From: Maratus speciosus
Taxonomy: Eukaryota > Arthropoda > Arachnida > Araneae > Salticidae
Length of the DNA stretch: 64,000 nt
Direction: 5' to 3'
Assembly (NCBI GenBank): GCA_963932465.1
Contig: OZ010793.1
Location: forward strand, 254,087,333-254,151,332
The notes beneath the pieces were generated by a model. It saw only the letters and a program-made list of their open reading frames with translations, made no database searches and was not told where the DNA came from. The first letter of the stretch is position 1; each line of letters opens with the position of its first letter. The position numbers and the translations under genes were made by a program. Below, one piece after another: positions 49,301 through 55,160 of this stretch.

Positions 49301-52300
49301 TAATAGTTGCGAATCAATGGTAACAGTCTCTGATCCTACACAGGCTATATTTTATGCCGATGATTCTACCACCTGGGGTTCACAGGAACAACAAACGTTC
49401 TAAAAAAGGCCTTTAAAAGCTTTCTGAATCACGTTTCTGTGGAATATTATGAAAAAACAAACCGATTTCAAAATTAATGTTGGCAAATTAATGGTGACAG
49501 TTCCTATTTCAATATAGCCTTTTTTGTTGAGAGAGCTGGTAGGACTTCGAATTTGACATGATAGTTAATTTTAAGATGTAAGAAGATGGTTTCTAAAAAA
49601 TTCAAAAATTCAAATGAATACTGAAATGAGCGTATTAATTGAGCATAAAAGTTTCAAAATATTTTCTAAATTATCATTTATTTAGTTTTATTTCGTTTTA
49701 TTAATTTAAGTCTCATTTCTGCCTAATGCAATGTAATAATGATGTTTAATCAAACTGTGTTTTAAATAGTAATTTTTCAATTATTCCTCAAAGTAATAAG
49801 TACCTTTTAATAAAATAAAATATTACCTTTTAATAAAATAAAAATTTAGTTAGTACCTTTTAATAAAAATTAGACATATAAATATCACTTGGCATATTTC
49901 AACTATTACGCGAGCAAAGCCGCGGGGTTTGCTAGTTACTAAATAAATATGAAGATAATTTTCCAGAGATTACCATATTATGAAAAGATTTAATTTATGT
50001 TAAATAGTTTTCAAGATACAAAATTTCAAACTTGCAACGTTGAACGATTGTACACATGCCATTCTATGTCACAAGTTTTTTAAATGTCCAGAACTTCCAA
50101 AATTTTCTATTTTTTTTGTCAAAATATTTTGCAATGCTCTATTTGAATATGAATTGAATCTGTGTATCAAATTTTATTAAAATCGGTTACTATGCATCCA
50201 CGACTTTTTTTTTAATTTTTGCTCATTTTGTGTGGAATGACTCTATAGTGAGTTGCTTCCTAAAAATAGCTTTATTATAAGGGATTTTCCACAACTTTTA
50301 AATTTGCTCACTATATATTTCTAAGTTTTCACAACATTTGACTGGACTTTTTATAGAAGTTGCCCCAAAATACTGACTACCAAATTATGAAATAAAAATT
50401 TTGAAATCTTCGGCGCATGCGCAGTTAAAAATTATCTCATAAAAATGCCCATATCTCGTCAAATATTCAATATATTCATGTTTTAATTGCAGTATACTGT
50501 TGCTACTATTCTTTGGCAAGTTTTTGAAAAGTTGTGTTAAATTTGGTTGAAAACTCTGTATGCTATAAGCAAAAAAACTTTTGAATTTTTCACAGACACA
50601 TTAACATCTTCACGAATATGAGTGCTATACTTACACAAATGCACACAAACGTTGAACAGGACCCAAATAGTCATTTAACGCAGTGACAAACCATTTCCAG
50701 CATTTTCTGTTGCATAGCTGATCGCAACTATTATTTTATTATTAAATTTATTATTAGCCCCCTAATTGTCGGCCCGACTAAATCTGCACCAAGAAATATG
50801 AAGTCAAACATGTTCTTTTCATCCCAGAAGATCAAGAACAATTCGCCAATAATTTTTGTAGATATTCGACAAAACGTGTGCATTCGAAAGCATCCAGTCC
50901 CTGTACCTTAAGTTTTGGAGGCCAGTGTAAATAGTTTGACGAATTAAAAAAGGAGAATATTACGTCTTATCTTTTTCATTGCTAGATTTCCACGTGAAAA
51001 AATGAAAATGAAATAAATAGTTCGGCGAATTTTTAAAAAAGTGAACATTACGTCATAGTGGAATTATAATGGACGTCTAGAGGGGAATATATAACGTCAT
51101 ATGAGTTTATACATCGAGTTTATTTATACGTTATTTATACATTTTTAAGTAGGGTTTTCATTTGATTCATGTGTATAACACTTCGCTTTTTTTATTGTTT
51201 TTATACTCTATTTTGAAATTGATTTTTCAAAAGAAACATTCTTAAAATTCCGGGCAACGCCAGGTGCTTTAGCTAGTAAATAAATAAAATAAGGAAGACT
51301 CTACTAATCCTCTTTAACTTTCATAATTTATTTTTATATTGGGAACTTAATTTACAAATTAAAATTTATTTTTGACTAGATGCATAAGCACCTGTAGTAT
51401 TGCATTCGTATTTTATGAGATCTTTCGAGATTTTGTAAAAAAATTCTAACCAATCAAGTCTTTTTATTATTTAAAATGTATAAATCAAGCTAAAAATGTA
51501 ATTAGTACTATCATTTATAAATTTTAATTACGCCTTTCAATCTCCGCAAGATACCTTAAATTACATAATTTAGTTCTCGAGTTTTTGAGCATTGAAGGAT
51601 TGAATCTGCAAGTTTTTTCCTGTTTTTCAAACACTATTTCAGATATCGAAATGCGAAAAATTGTAGATTGTAGCCAGATTTATCATACATAAATCTTAAT
51701 TAGATCTTTTGATCGCCTTAACATTCCATAAAATTCATCAATTACTTCCAGACTTTTTGAGTATTGACAGATTCATTTATTGATTCTCTTGGTTTTTCCT
51801 GTTTTCTCAAAATCTATTTTAGATAACTGCGGTTTGTAGACAGAAATATTCTCTATCTGCCCTGAAAAGTTTAGTGTTTCTCATACAACTGTTTCTGAAC
51901 CTACATCGGACAAGCAGATATAGACGAAAACATTTTTAAGGGGACAGTACACTTAAATTTTTCAAAAATCGAATTTTTTTTTAGATCGTTAGAAAAGTTA
52001 TTGTATTCTGAATAAGTTGATACCAATCTTTTAAATGTGTTATAATTATTTACTGAGATAATAGGAAAAATGTAGACATCACTCCTTCATTTCCAAATTA
52101 ACAGACCTACGACAACTGTCATGGCGGCTTGTATACATTTTGTTTTCGCGCTTTCACATTATCGTAGCTTTGGAAATATGCTAAAATGCGGCAATTGTTA
52201 TTAGTTAAATACCTTAAACAATAATAAGAAAGCTTTAAAATGTTAACTTCAACTTCCACTTTCGCCAAATTTGTTTACTTTCATGGTTTTTCACAGTTTT

Positions 52301-54474
52301 ATTTGCTATTAAGTGCTTAAATTTGAAACAAAACAGTTTTTTCCCCCTAGACTAGAGCAATACTTTCCTGATTTTGTAATAGTATTCTACTTCTTAGTAT
52401 TTATTAGCTTTTTAATGAAAAAATATGCAAAATGTGCTTCAGAACAGCATCGAAGAAGGAGTCAGTTTAATGGTAATCGCTAATATACAAAATACGATGA
52501 TAGAAATATAGCCTAAGGTGCTAATTCATCTTGTAGAAAACTAAAAAGTAGTCAATTTGATAGTGATTTTTGTTTCAATTGACAGTTTATAATACGGATT
52601 TATTGACATTAGTATATATGTTTAGTAAACTATCCGGATTTTTGTGCCGCAAAGTATGTGAATCAGATATCGAAATACGAGAATCCCTATAAAATGGCCT
52701 ATAATTTACATTAAGTAATTTAGTTTTATAAAACGTGCACATCTAATTCACTTTACAATCAAAGCTGAACAAAATTTTAAGTTATATGTTTAAAATTAAT
52801 TTTTTGCAATAGTAAATGCTACATTTTTACAAATTACATCTATTTATTTTTTAAGCATGTTCCTATTCTGCAGCCTTTTCCAAATAATTTTATATTTATC
52901 ATTTTAAACTAGCATCTAATTTTATTTTTAATACTGAATACGATATATAATTAGTAGTTTTGTTTCCTTTATTATATATTTTATATTTAAAAAAATACTA
53001 TTTAATCTTTAAACGGCTTTTTCTCAAAATGGCATTTTTTACACTTGCGCGCATGATATCTCCAAAACTATTTGAAGTAGATCTTTAAAATTTTTGCCGT
53101 AGATAAATATTTATATTATCATGAAAATGATCATATAAATATTTCAGTATGAAATATTTATGATTTGAAAAATTTCATGTTCAGTATGAAAAAAATTATG
53201 CGATTGAATGCATGTAAAAATTTATAGTTTTTCTAATTTTTCTAATTCAATATTAATTACCCTTTATCTAATTAACAGATTACAAATATCCTAGTTTAAA
53301 TTATAGACCAGAGTGTTATCCTTAATTTAAGATAAAGTTTATGCAAATATAAAAAAAAATTAGCATGAGATATCGTGCGCGCAATGAAATGTTATCCACT
53401 GTAAAATTTTTAAATAGCACTTTGAAATTGACCCCTTGAATTTTTTAAAAATTATAATATATCCAAATAAAAAATTTTTAAACGTAGTTCAATATCCCCT
53501 AAATATACTCTAAAAATTTTGTACTTCTAGAGTGGTTATCTTTTTTATAAAAAATTGCTAAACTCATAACAAATTTTGCATGTTTTATGACCGTTAAAGG
53601 TGTACTGTCCCCTATGCTATTTTTGACTATACGTCGTCTAAATAGTTGAATGAATTTAGAAATATGTGTTTTTCTGAAAACCACACACAGACGCGGCAAT
53701 TTTACATATTAGTATAGATAATGGATGCACCATATCAATATTTTTTATTTATTTTAGTCTTTTTTTCAAATATCTTTATGTAAAGTCATCATAGCCTCAA
53801 AATTTCATTTACACTTAAATTAAGATTAAGCTGAGAAATCATAAAAAATTGATAATGCAAATATGAGAAGATTTTCAACTTGTTCTTTGTGGTAAAGGTA
53901 TAGATTGTAACTAGGATAAATCGTGTCCTCCACAATCTGCTAAGGAAAATTATTTTAACGTTACTTACTTATACAATATGGAAAAGATCCCCTAATCTTA
54001 TTTTATTTATAAATATTTTCAAAAAGTCAAAATTCCCAATCGAATGGTACATTTTGCGTTTCTTTGTGACAGTTTGGCGGTAGAAAGCATGAGAGTCTTT
54101 CTTTTTTTTCCGGCTGTAGATACTTAATTTTTTAAAGATTCTATCTGTTTTTTTTTTCTTTTTCGCATACATAAAATCTGAGAACTTTTATTTTTTACTA
54201 TTTTTTTAGTTGTCAATATGAAAAAGTTTATTTGATTGTTTTAATATATTTCATGTAAGAACATCGATCAATGTATGTATACAAATAGATACAATTTGAG
54301 TACAGAATGGCTAAGAGTCAAACTAGTCTTATTTGCCTAAACTTATATGTGACATGAATTTTTTAAAATTTTCAACATGAAAACAATTTTTTCCAGATTC
54401 TGTTGAATGGTAGAAATTCAGATGAAGTGAATCCTAATGGAGTTGGAGCTTACAACATGCGAGTCGTCGCTTGA
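20321..54474 (+). CDS. choline transporter-like protein (SLC44/CTL1-type), 3' half of gene
   Basis: Eight exons join in phase: 20321-20446, 20595-20701, 26003-26143, 28219-28334, 31373-31539, 37237-37329, 43972-44064, 54397-54474, together 921 bp ending in TGA. From memory of the family, CTL1 is a multi-pass plasma-membrane and mitochondrial transporter of choline and related amines, needed for phosphatidylcholine supply. The joined product lines up with vertebrate CTL1 from the membrane segment TFFALVLFWVYW to the C-terminus without large gaps: NLVIAGAVSSWYFSR, VKHHLGSAAFGSLL, GKPFCSSALTAF, HCFFSVYEMAIDTLILCF and LEKPYYMNQNLM are the clearest blocks. The usual cysteine cluster before LNxxAY and the conserved arginine and aspartate after the GKxFC block are not present, so it is a divergent paralogue. 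The N-terminal half is not seen. Confidence 0.9.
20595..20701 (+). CDS. CTL exon B: VIAGAVSSWYFSR signature
   Basis: 107 bp, phase 0 in, phase 2 out (AG|G completes arginine with exon C). Donor GAG|GTAAGT is perfect. It encodes FFAFLWLSQFFVACQ followed by NLVIAGAVSSWYFSR, the most recognisable block of the SLC44 family (CTL1 has ACQQMTVAGAVVTYYFTR). The intron from exon A is only 148 bp. Confidence 0.93.
20950..21420. repeat. unclassified interspersed-repeat fragment
   Basis: The block around GCAGCAAACAGCTGTTTCGA (21026) followed by a CTTCTTTAGTGG motif resembles untranslated sequence common near ends of some arthropod retroelements, from memory only. No coding homology or boundaries were found. 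Confidence 0.25.
21930..22217. repeat. copy of an inverted-repeat family (shared with 27.6 kb and 40.7 kb)
   Basis: AACACCTAATTTTGAGATCA, TCGATAAATTTTACATTGGG and GGAACTCCTAATGTAAATTT have counterparts at 40707-40830 and 27675-27760. It hosts the triple TTAA nest that starts at 22218. Confidence 0.6.
22377..23098. mobile_element. middle nested TTAA element, TIR CACTTTCCGGCACAG
   Basis: Starts CACTTTCCGGCACAG and ends CTGTGCCGGAAAGGG, flanked by TTAA at 22373-22376 and 23099-23102. It is interrupted by the element at 22486-22995. Without that insertion it is about 210 bp. Confidence 0.78.
22486..22995. mobile_element. innermost nested TTAA element, TIR CCCTTAAATGCCGG
   Basis: Starts CCCTTAAATGCCGG and ends CCGGCATTTAAGGG, flanked by TTAA at 22482-22485 and 22996-22999. 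About 510 bp, without a transposase. Being innermost, it is the youngest of the three. Confidence 0.82.
24232..24909 (-). mobile_element. mariner-superfamily element, internally deleted
   Basis: About 678 bp with TIRs of roughly 55 bp (left ACAGGGTGTCTATAAAAGGT, right end inverted ACTTCCTGT; both include TTTAATAATTCATAAAA). The minus strand between about 24310 and 24580 reads a broken transposase C-terminus: KSPDITTLDFSF (family SPDLTPLDFFLWG), then HLKARITAPIAAVDADMF, TWREINYRLDILRATKDPHV. Stops interrupt it, and the N-terminal domain and first catalytic residues are absent. Confidence 0.85.
25951..25993. repeat. (TA)n followed by (TTTA)n microsatellite
   Basis: Runs of TATATA and ATTTATTT end about 10 bp before the acceptor of CTL exon C. 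Length change here could affect splicing. Confidence 0.9.
26003..26143 (+). CDS. CTL exon C: HLGSAAFGSLL segment
   Basis: 141 bp. It completes the arginine begun in exon B, then reads VKGKLNSPVWRSFNMIVKHH, LGSAAFGSLLIAIVKVIRLI, ending MMER plus two bases of asparagine. CTL1 has [20 protein letters not shown] here. Donor AA|GTAAAT. A (TA)n(TTTA)n microsatellite runs up to the acceptor, so the polypyrimidine tract is atypical. Confidence 0.9.
26517..26997 (-). pseudogene. Tc1/mariner transposase remnant, N-terminal half
   Basis: The minus strand has a helix-turn-helix reading NRCGKGVGEIAREIGGSHNV, where related transposases have KxGKSVREIARELxRSHxV. It is followed by the second domain (ARKASNSM, TVRRVIKV) and KNVPRLTVHHK, and just before the end by MNRDWNKVRFSS, equivalent to the WxKVIFSDE start of the catalytic core. 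The remainder is missing, so the first catalytic aspartate is not reached. Frame changes are present; only the 26554-26997 part is open. Confidence 0.72.
27260..27400. repeat. diverged arm of the 3322-8412 foldback family
   Basis: TTAAGAAGAGTACACA, TTAAAAATATTAATTTCC and AACATTAGCGAGGGGGAATT match the right arm at 8296-8400. It ends with CCAACACCC against TTAA at 27401-27404. Only one arm is seen. Confidence 0.65.
27650..28010. repeat. copy of the inverted-repeat family with long T tracts
   Basis: GAACTCCTAATGTTAAATTC, AATGAGCTGTAATTTTGGAT and the following AGTTTTTAGGAAT match 40818-41260. A poly(T) run lies at 27861-27891. Confidence 0.55.
28219..28334 (+). CDS. CTL exon D: region that replaces the cysteine cluster
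   Basis: 116 bp, phase 2 in and phase 1 out; acceptor TGGATTTCAG, donor ATAG|GTAAGT. It encodes VKADANAVVAVIWGILQCLL, then ASIESVLRILNKTAYVMI. In CTL1 the same-length segment is rich in cysteine (CARCVLKSC, CCLWC); here only one cysteine remains, while the following L-x-x-L-N-x-x-A-Y is kept. Confidence 0.85.
28735..28805 (-). tRNA. tRNA-like pseudogene or SINE head, copy 1
   Basis: The minus strand folds as a cloverleaf: 7-bp acceptor stem TTCCATG/CATGGAA, D arm GTTC...GAAT, anticodon loop GCGCTAT, and a T arm CCGGG-TTCGAGT-CCCGG. Both Pol III promoter boxes are recognisable (TGGTTCAGTCGG and GGTTCGAGTCC). The loop would give GCU, but the base before it is C instead of the invariant U, and the variable loop is too short for a serine tRNA. 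Most likely a tRNA-derived repeat, not a working tRNA. Confidence 0.55.
29027..29088 (+). tRNA. tRNA-like pseudogene, copy 2, truncated 5' end
   Basis: TTCAGTCGGTAGAATGTCAG onward matches copy 1 but the 5' acceptor strand is lost and the T arm is damaged (GTCTAGTTCGAGTCCC). The anticodon stem TCAGT/ACTGA is perfect. Confidence 0.5.
29158..29228 (+). tRNA. tRNA-like pseudogene, copy 3
   Basis: 71 nt with acceptor strands TTCCATG/CATGGAA and anticodon stem TCAGT/ACTGA, the same GCGCTAT loop, and T loop TTAGAGT instead of TTCGAGT, which breaks the B box. It lies in the same orientation as copy 2 and inverted to copy 1. Confidence 0.5.
29331..31372. other. intron between CTL exons D and E
   Basis: No gene or repeat pair recognised apart from a poly(T) tract at 30919-30950 and an isolated TTAACCCGGAAG near 30963, which could be a lone MITE end. 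The intron closes at the TATTATCCGCAG acceptor. Confidence 0.5.
31373..31539 (+). CDS. CTL exon E: GKPFC block and following membrane segment
   Basis: 167 bp, phase 1 in and phase 0 out. It encodes LFGKPFCSSALTAFACLTSD and then a hydrophobic GVGTFILTAIQLLITVFVTV stretch ending GIFM. The end is placed at ATG|GTAATA (31539); the alternative donor eleven bases earlier (TTAG|GTATTT) would put a stop into exon F. The conserved arginine and aspartate that follow the GKxFC block in CTL1 (RVATINTVGD) are not seen. Confidence 0.8.
31850..32060. repeat. fragment of a widespread arthropod repeat with (AT)n
   Basis: TTTTCAACCGACTACCATCA then an (AT)n run and GGAGGTTCTATACC resemble, from memory, a block common in arthropod interspersed repeats (CAACCGACTTCAAAAAGGAGG). 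Boundaries and class unknown. Confidence 0.35.
33125..33250. repeat. imperfect TATATGGTATATGATGTG tandem repeat
   Basis: GGTATATGATGTGTATATAT recurs at 33148 and 33193, and again as GGTATATGATGGC near 33236. Confidence 0.75.
33565..37000. mobile_element. 3.4-kb imperfect palindrome with ~1.5-kb arms
   Basis: Left arm (about 33565-35140) and right arm (about 35400-37000) are inverted copies. Anchors: GGGTCAATC...CACCAAGGTG at 33605 against CACCATCTTGGTG...GGATTGACC at 36909; GAAGGAGATCAGACTCAC at 33994 against GTGAGTCTGATCTCTTTC at 36540; CAGCAGGGGTCAGATAATTT at 34655 against AATTATATGACCCCTGCTG at 35919. Poly(G) runs differ between the arms. The centre is a smaller palindrome (AAATATCTCGTTTGC...GAGATATTTT). 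No coding region is conserved between the arms. It is a foldback-type element of unknown class in the intron between CTL exons E and F. Confidence 0.82.
37072..37195. repeat. AT-rich self-complementary tract
   Basis: Interlocking AATTATATAA / TTATATAATT units around 37085-37135 can pair with each other. It lies about 40 bp before the acceptor region of CTL exon F. Confidence 0.7.
37237..37329 (+). CDS. CTL exon F: membrane segment ending FFSVYE
   Basis: 31 codons, phase 0 both sides; acceptor TTATTTTCCACAG, donor GAG|GTAAGT. It encodes YIEGVQIFWIPAIVVFVLSY then LCCHCFFSVYE. CTL1 has [20 protein letters not shown] and LSIYE, a close match. Confidence 0.9.
37655..38717. mobile_element. DNA element with AGGGTTCCGTAC ends
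   Basis: Starts AGGGTTCCGTAC at 37655 and ends GTACAGAACCCT at 38717; near the right end TGACAGACGAATAGACAGAC is followed by GTGATCTTATAATGGTT. This ACAGACAGAC...GGTTCCGT arrangement is, from memory, common in insect interspersed repeats. It contains a smaller TTAA element at 37827-38080. No transposase seen. Confidence 0.65.
37827..38080. mobile_element. TTAA MITE, TIR CCCTTTAAAGACACGG
   Basis: Starts CCCTTTAAAGACACGGGTG and ends CCGTGTCTTTAAAGG, with TTAA to the right (38081-38084) and a one-base-different ATTA to the left. A second inner CCGTGTCTTT half-site (38029) is also present. About 254 bp, nested in the element at 37655-38717. Confidence 0.7.
39578..40302 (+). mobile_element. mariner-superfamily element, non-autonomous, with DUF4817-type ORF remnant
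   Basis: About 725 bp with TIRs near 150 bp: CAGATTTCGTATAGGAATGT and GGTGCGGAAATGCAGCGTTG in the left arm recur inverted near 40200-40245. Between them the plus strand (39678-39944) encodes NNMHRYTNAELAEMHYKYGV, the start of the helix-turn-helix region found at the N-terminus of many arthropod DDE transposases (HRYTNxELADMHFxYGxxxGNxxxA). The catalytic core is absent, so it depends on a helper. Confidence 0.78.
40655..41600. mobile_element. inverted-repeat element, about 0.65 kb before a TTAA insertion
   Basis: Left block GTCTTCATATTGAGATTGCA, CCAAACTC and CGAACACCTAATTTTAACAT (40672-40730) recurs inverted at 41518-41600 (TAGGTGTTCGTATTC, GAGTTTGGTACAATTTC, GTGAAGAC). It is split by the TTAA element at 40832-41127. 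It belongs to the same family as 21930-22217 and 27650-28010. Confidence 0.7.
40832..41127. mobile_element. TTAA MITE, TIR CCCTTAACTGGTG
   Basis: Starts CCCTTAACTGGTGTGAC and ends CACCACCAGTTAAGGG, flanked by TTAA at 40828-40831 and 41128-41131. About 296 bp with subterminal palindromes GGTCTCTGAGACC and GGTCTGCGAGACC. Relatives: 58237-58534, a split copy around 59246, a copy around 61110-61596, and an end at about 63040-63073. Confidence 0.82.
41991..43696 (+). mobile_element. Tc1-like transposon, complete but with broken transposase
   Basis: 1706 bp with TA on both sides (41989-41990, 43697-43698). Ends CAGTAATGGCCAAAATTATG and its inverted counterpart (CATAATTTTGGCC equivalent CACAATTTTGGCCACCACTG). 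TIRs are about 170-200 bp, with matching ATACAAATGTTTATATGTCAAATTCAAGGAA-like blocks at each end. The transposase at 42411-43430 is interrupted. A poly(A) run of about 27 at 43279-43305 lies inside the coding region. Confidence 0.9.
42411..43430 (+). pseudogene. Tc1-like transposase, broken
   Basis: The open start (42411-42731) reads MSSKTRTHWKSTKRSRIVIL, then NGLSYGEIARQVGGSV, a helix-turn-helix, and ends at a stop at 42729. Later blocks read in other frames: IVMDENM (first catalytic aspartate region changed), NPTNVMIWACMSADDVGRI, FIFQQDLAPCHMATISQEWF (second aspartate), and SPWPGKSPDLNPIENL with the final glutamate, directly followed by a stop where tryptophan is usual. At least two frameshifts and two stops; also an inserted A run at 43279-43305. 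Confidence 0.88.
43972..44064 (+). CDS. CTL exon G: last membrane segment and KPYYM motif
   Basis: 31 codons, phase 0 both sides; acceptor CAATTTTTTTTAG, donor ATG|GTAAGC. It encodes MAIDTLILCFCVDHQMNNGL, then EKPYYMNQNLM. Family members read VDxLFLCFxxDxxxNDGSxxRxYYMxxxL, so this is one of the best-conserved exons. The GS and arginine of the usual NDGSxxR are changed to GLEK. Confidence 0.93.
45697..46830. mobile_element. TIR element ACCCAGCAAAG containing a 5S rRNA fragment
   Basis: Starts ACCCAGCAAAGAAAGAAA at 45697 and ends TTTCCTCTTTGCTGGGT at 46830. GCCAGCA-rich motifs recur at both ends (GGGCCATCAGCTGG, GACCATCAGCCAGC). About 1.13 kb, with no transposase; no clear target duplication seen. 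It carries a 5S rRNA-like segment at 46111-46186. Confidence 0.68.
46111..46186 (-). rRNA. 5S rRNA pseudogene fragment
   Basis: The minus strand matches the internal promoter half of eukaryotic 5S rRNA: GGTCACCC, CCAAGTACTGACCACGC on the plus strand are the reverse complement of the GGGCGTGGTCAGTACTTGGATGGGTGACC region, and TCGTGATCAGAC matches the GATCACCGAA side with substitutions. The first ~35 nt and the 3' end are lost. Such fragments also head 5S-derived SINEs, but no SINE tail was recognised. Confidence 0.8.
47251..49935. mobile_element. Helitron-like non-autonomous element with tandem array
   Basis: Left edge TTACTAATATTATAAAGAAG followed by TTTGTTTGTTTGTTAGAGG, and right edge CGCGAGCAAAGCCGCG...TTGCTAG|T (CGCG hairpin then CTAG, ending 49935), resemble ends of arthropod Helitron/Helentron-type elements, many of which carry central tandem repeats. 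It lies inside the 44469-50927 element. No protein is encoded. Confidence 0.55.
47320..49540. repeat. tandem array, ~300-bp unit, about seven or eight diverged copies
   Basis: Each unit contains AAATACCAAACCGATTTAAA, AATGGTGTCAAAATGATGGTGAC, (A)TAGGCTATATTTTATGTC-GTGCCACTAC, a TGCAGGAGC block and GTTCTAAA-TGCGATTT. The TATATTTTATG core occurs near 47369, 47678, 47990, 48290, 48470, 48748, 49030 and 49348. Divergence increases toward the right end. Confidence 0.88.
51939..53613. mobile_element. 1.7-kb DNA element with AGGGGACAGTACAC ends
   Basis: Starts AGGGGACAGTACACTTAA at 51939; ends AGGTGTACTGTCCCCT at 53613. The interior is AT-rich with no transposase homology noticed; GCGCGCAATG/CTTGCGCGCATGATATC blocks occur near 53042 and 53377, inverted to each other. 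Likely internally deleted or non-autonomous. Confidence 0.7.
54397..54474 (+). CDS. CTL exon H: cytoplasmic C-terminus and stop
   Basis: 25 codons and TGA; acceptor ACAATTTTTTCCAG. It encodes ILLNGRNSDEVNPNGVGAYN then MRVVA, a short polar tail as expected after the last membrane segment of CTL proteins. The preceding intron is 10.3 kb and holds the nested Helitron/giant-TIR complex. The sequence itself is poorly conserved in the family, so this exon rests on phase, position and the nearby polyadenylation signal. Confidence 0.75.
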   Translation: MLLNGRNSDEVNPNGVGAYNMRVVA

Positions 54475-54522
54475 GAAAAACAATGACAAAAATAACCATC
54501 ATTTTTTATATGTAATCATTAT

Positions 54523-54528
54523 AATAAA
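54523..54528 (+). terminator. polyadenylation signal of the CTL gene
   Basis: AATAAA lies 48 bp after the stop codon, in the first 60 bp of the 3' UTR. A second similar motif was not needed to explain the gene end. Confidence 0.55.
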
Positions 54529-54929
54529 AAAAGAAATATTTCTTTACCGAAATTGAATGGTAACTTTCAAATCACCACACAAAAATTCTTTTTGTTCTTT
54601 CTTATTTTTAAATATATACATATGCGGCATAGTTGCTGCTTAATGTGCTTACCTTTATTACTATTAACCATTTGTAATATTATCGAAATTATCCGAGAAC
54701 AAGAGTAAATGCCAAATTCTACACTAAAATTGATTGCTTTATATGATCAGTTCTTTTTTTAATATTCTCTGTTTTTAACAGAGCAGTTCCTGAAGAGTGT
54801 GCAATTGAAAGCGACATTCTGTCGAAAACCCCATTCAAATCATAGAATCAAATTTTTATTACTTGTAAAAATTACTTGGTCAGTGCAGGATTCTTTAAAG
54901 TTTAAAACGATGATGATCAGAAAATTTTA

Positions 54930-55160
54930 GAAACTCCAGGAAGTGATACTGCAAAAGAAGATTGTGACGCCTGGATGACGATCGAGAACGGCATTCCTGT
55001 AACTGCGAAGTTAGCAACTAAAATTTGCCAAAATGTTTGCGAAGAAATTCGAAATATTGATAATGATGATCAGGAAGACGACGATACCAAATTTATTTTA
55101 AAACTACCTACGAATGCAGAAAGGAAGCGCGTTGGAAGCTTTAAAATGAGGTGTGCAACG
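54930..55160 (+). pseudogene. C-terminal tail of a jerky/Tigger-like (pogo) transposase
   Basis: DCDAWMTIENGIPVTAKLAT, then ICQNVCEEIRNIDNDDQEDD and LPTNAERKRVGSFKMR match, from memory, the acidic tail and PTNAEMxxALxxLKRG end of CENP-B/jerky-type DDE transposases. The DDE core is not seen upstream, and the frame continues into unrelated sequence. It lies about 450 bp after the CTL gene. It could instead be the 3' exon of a domesticated gene, but nothing supports that. Confidence 0.45.

Larger units (their letters stand above)
44469..50927. mobile_element. 6.5-kb DNA element with ~650-bp terminal inverted repeats
   Basis: Both ends are flanked by TA (44467-44468, 50928-50929). The left terminus CACTGGCCTCCAAAAGTTAA is mirrored by TTAAGTTTTGGAGGCCAGTG on the right. 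The arms match along at least 44469-45117 and 50221-50927, including CTGCGCATGCACCGAAG/CTTCGGCGCATGCGCAG and TAGTCGGGCCGACAATTAGG. TA duplication and the CACTGG(C/T)(C/T)TCCAAAA end resemble Tc1-type termini seen at 10255. The interior has no transposase and holds two younger elements (45697-46830 and 47251-49935). A related copy begins at 63120. Confidence 0.85.
44172..51276 (+). mobile_element. Helitron-like element interrupted by a giant-TIR transposon
   Basis: The start A|TCTAATATAAAAAAATG (44172), followed by TTTCTCTGTCTGT, and the end CCGGGCAACGCCAGG ... GCTTTAGCTAG|T (51276) are typical of non-autonomous Helitrons: 5' TC, 3' short GC hairpin and CTAG, insertion between A and T. The unit is only about 650 bp once the 6459-bp insertion at 44469-50927 is removed. 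No Rep/helicase is encoded. Confidence 0.65.

Noticed and set aside
47320..49540. CRISPR-like array
   Set aside because: Units of about 300 bp without short direct repeats or unique spacers, in eukaryotic DNA.
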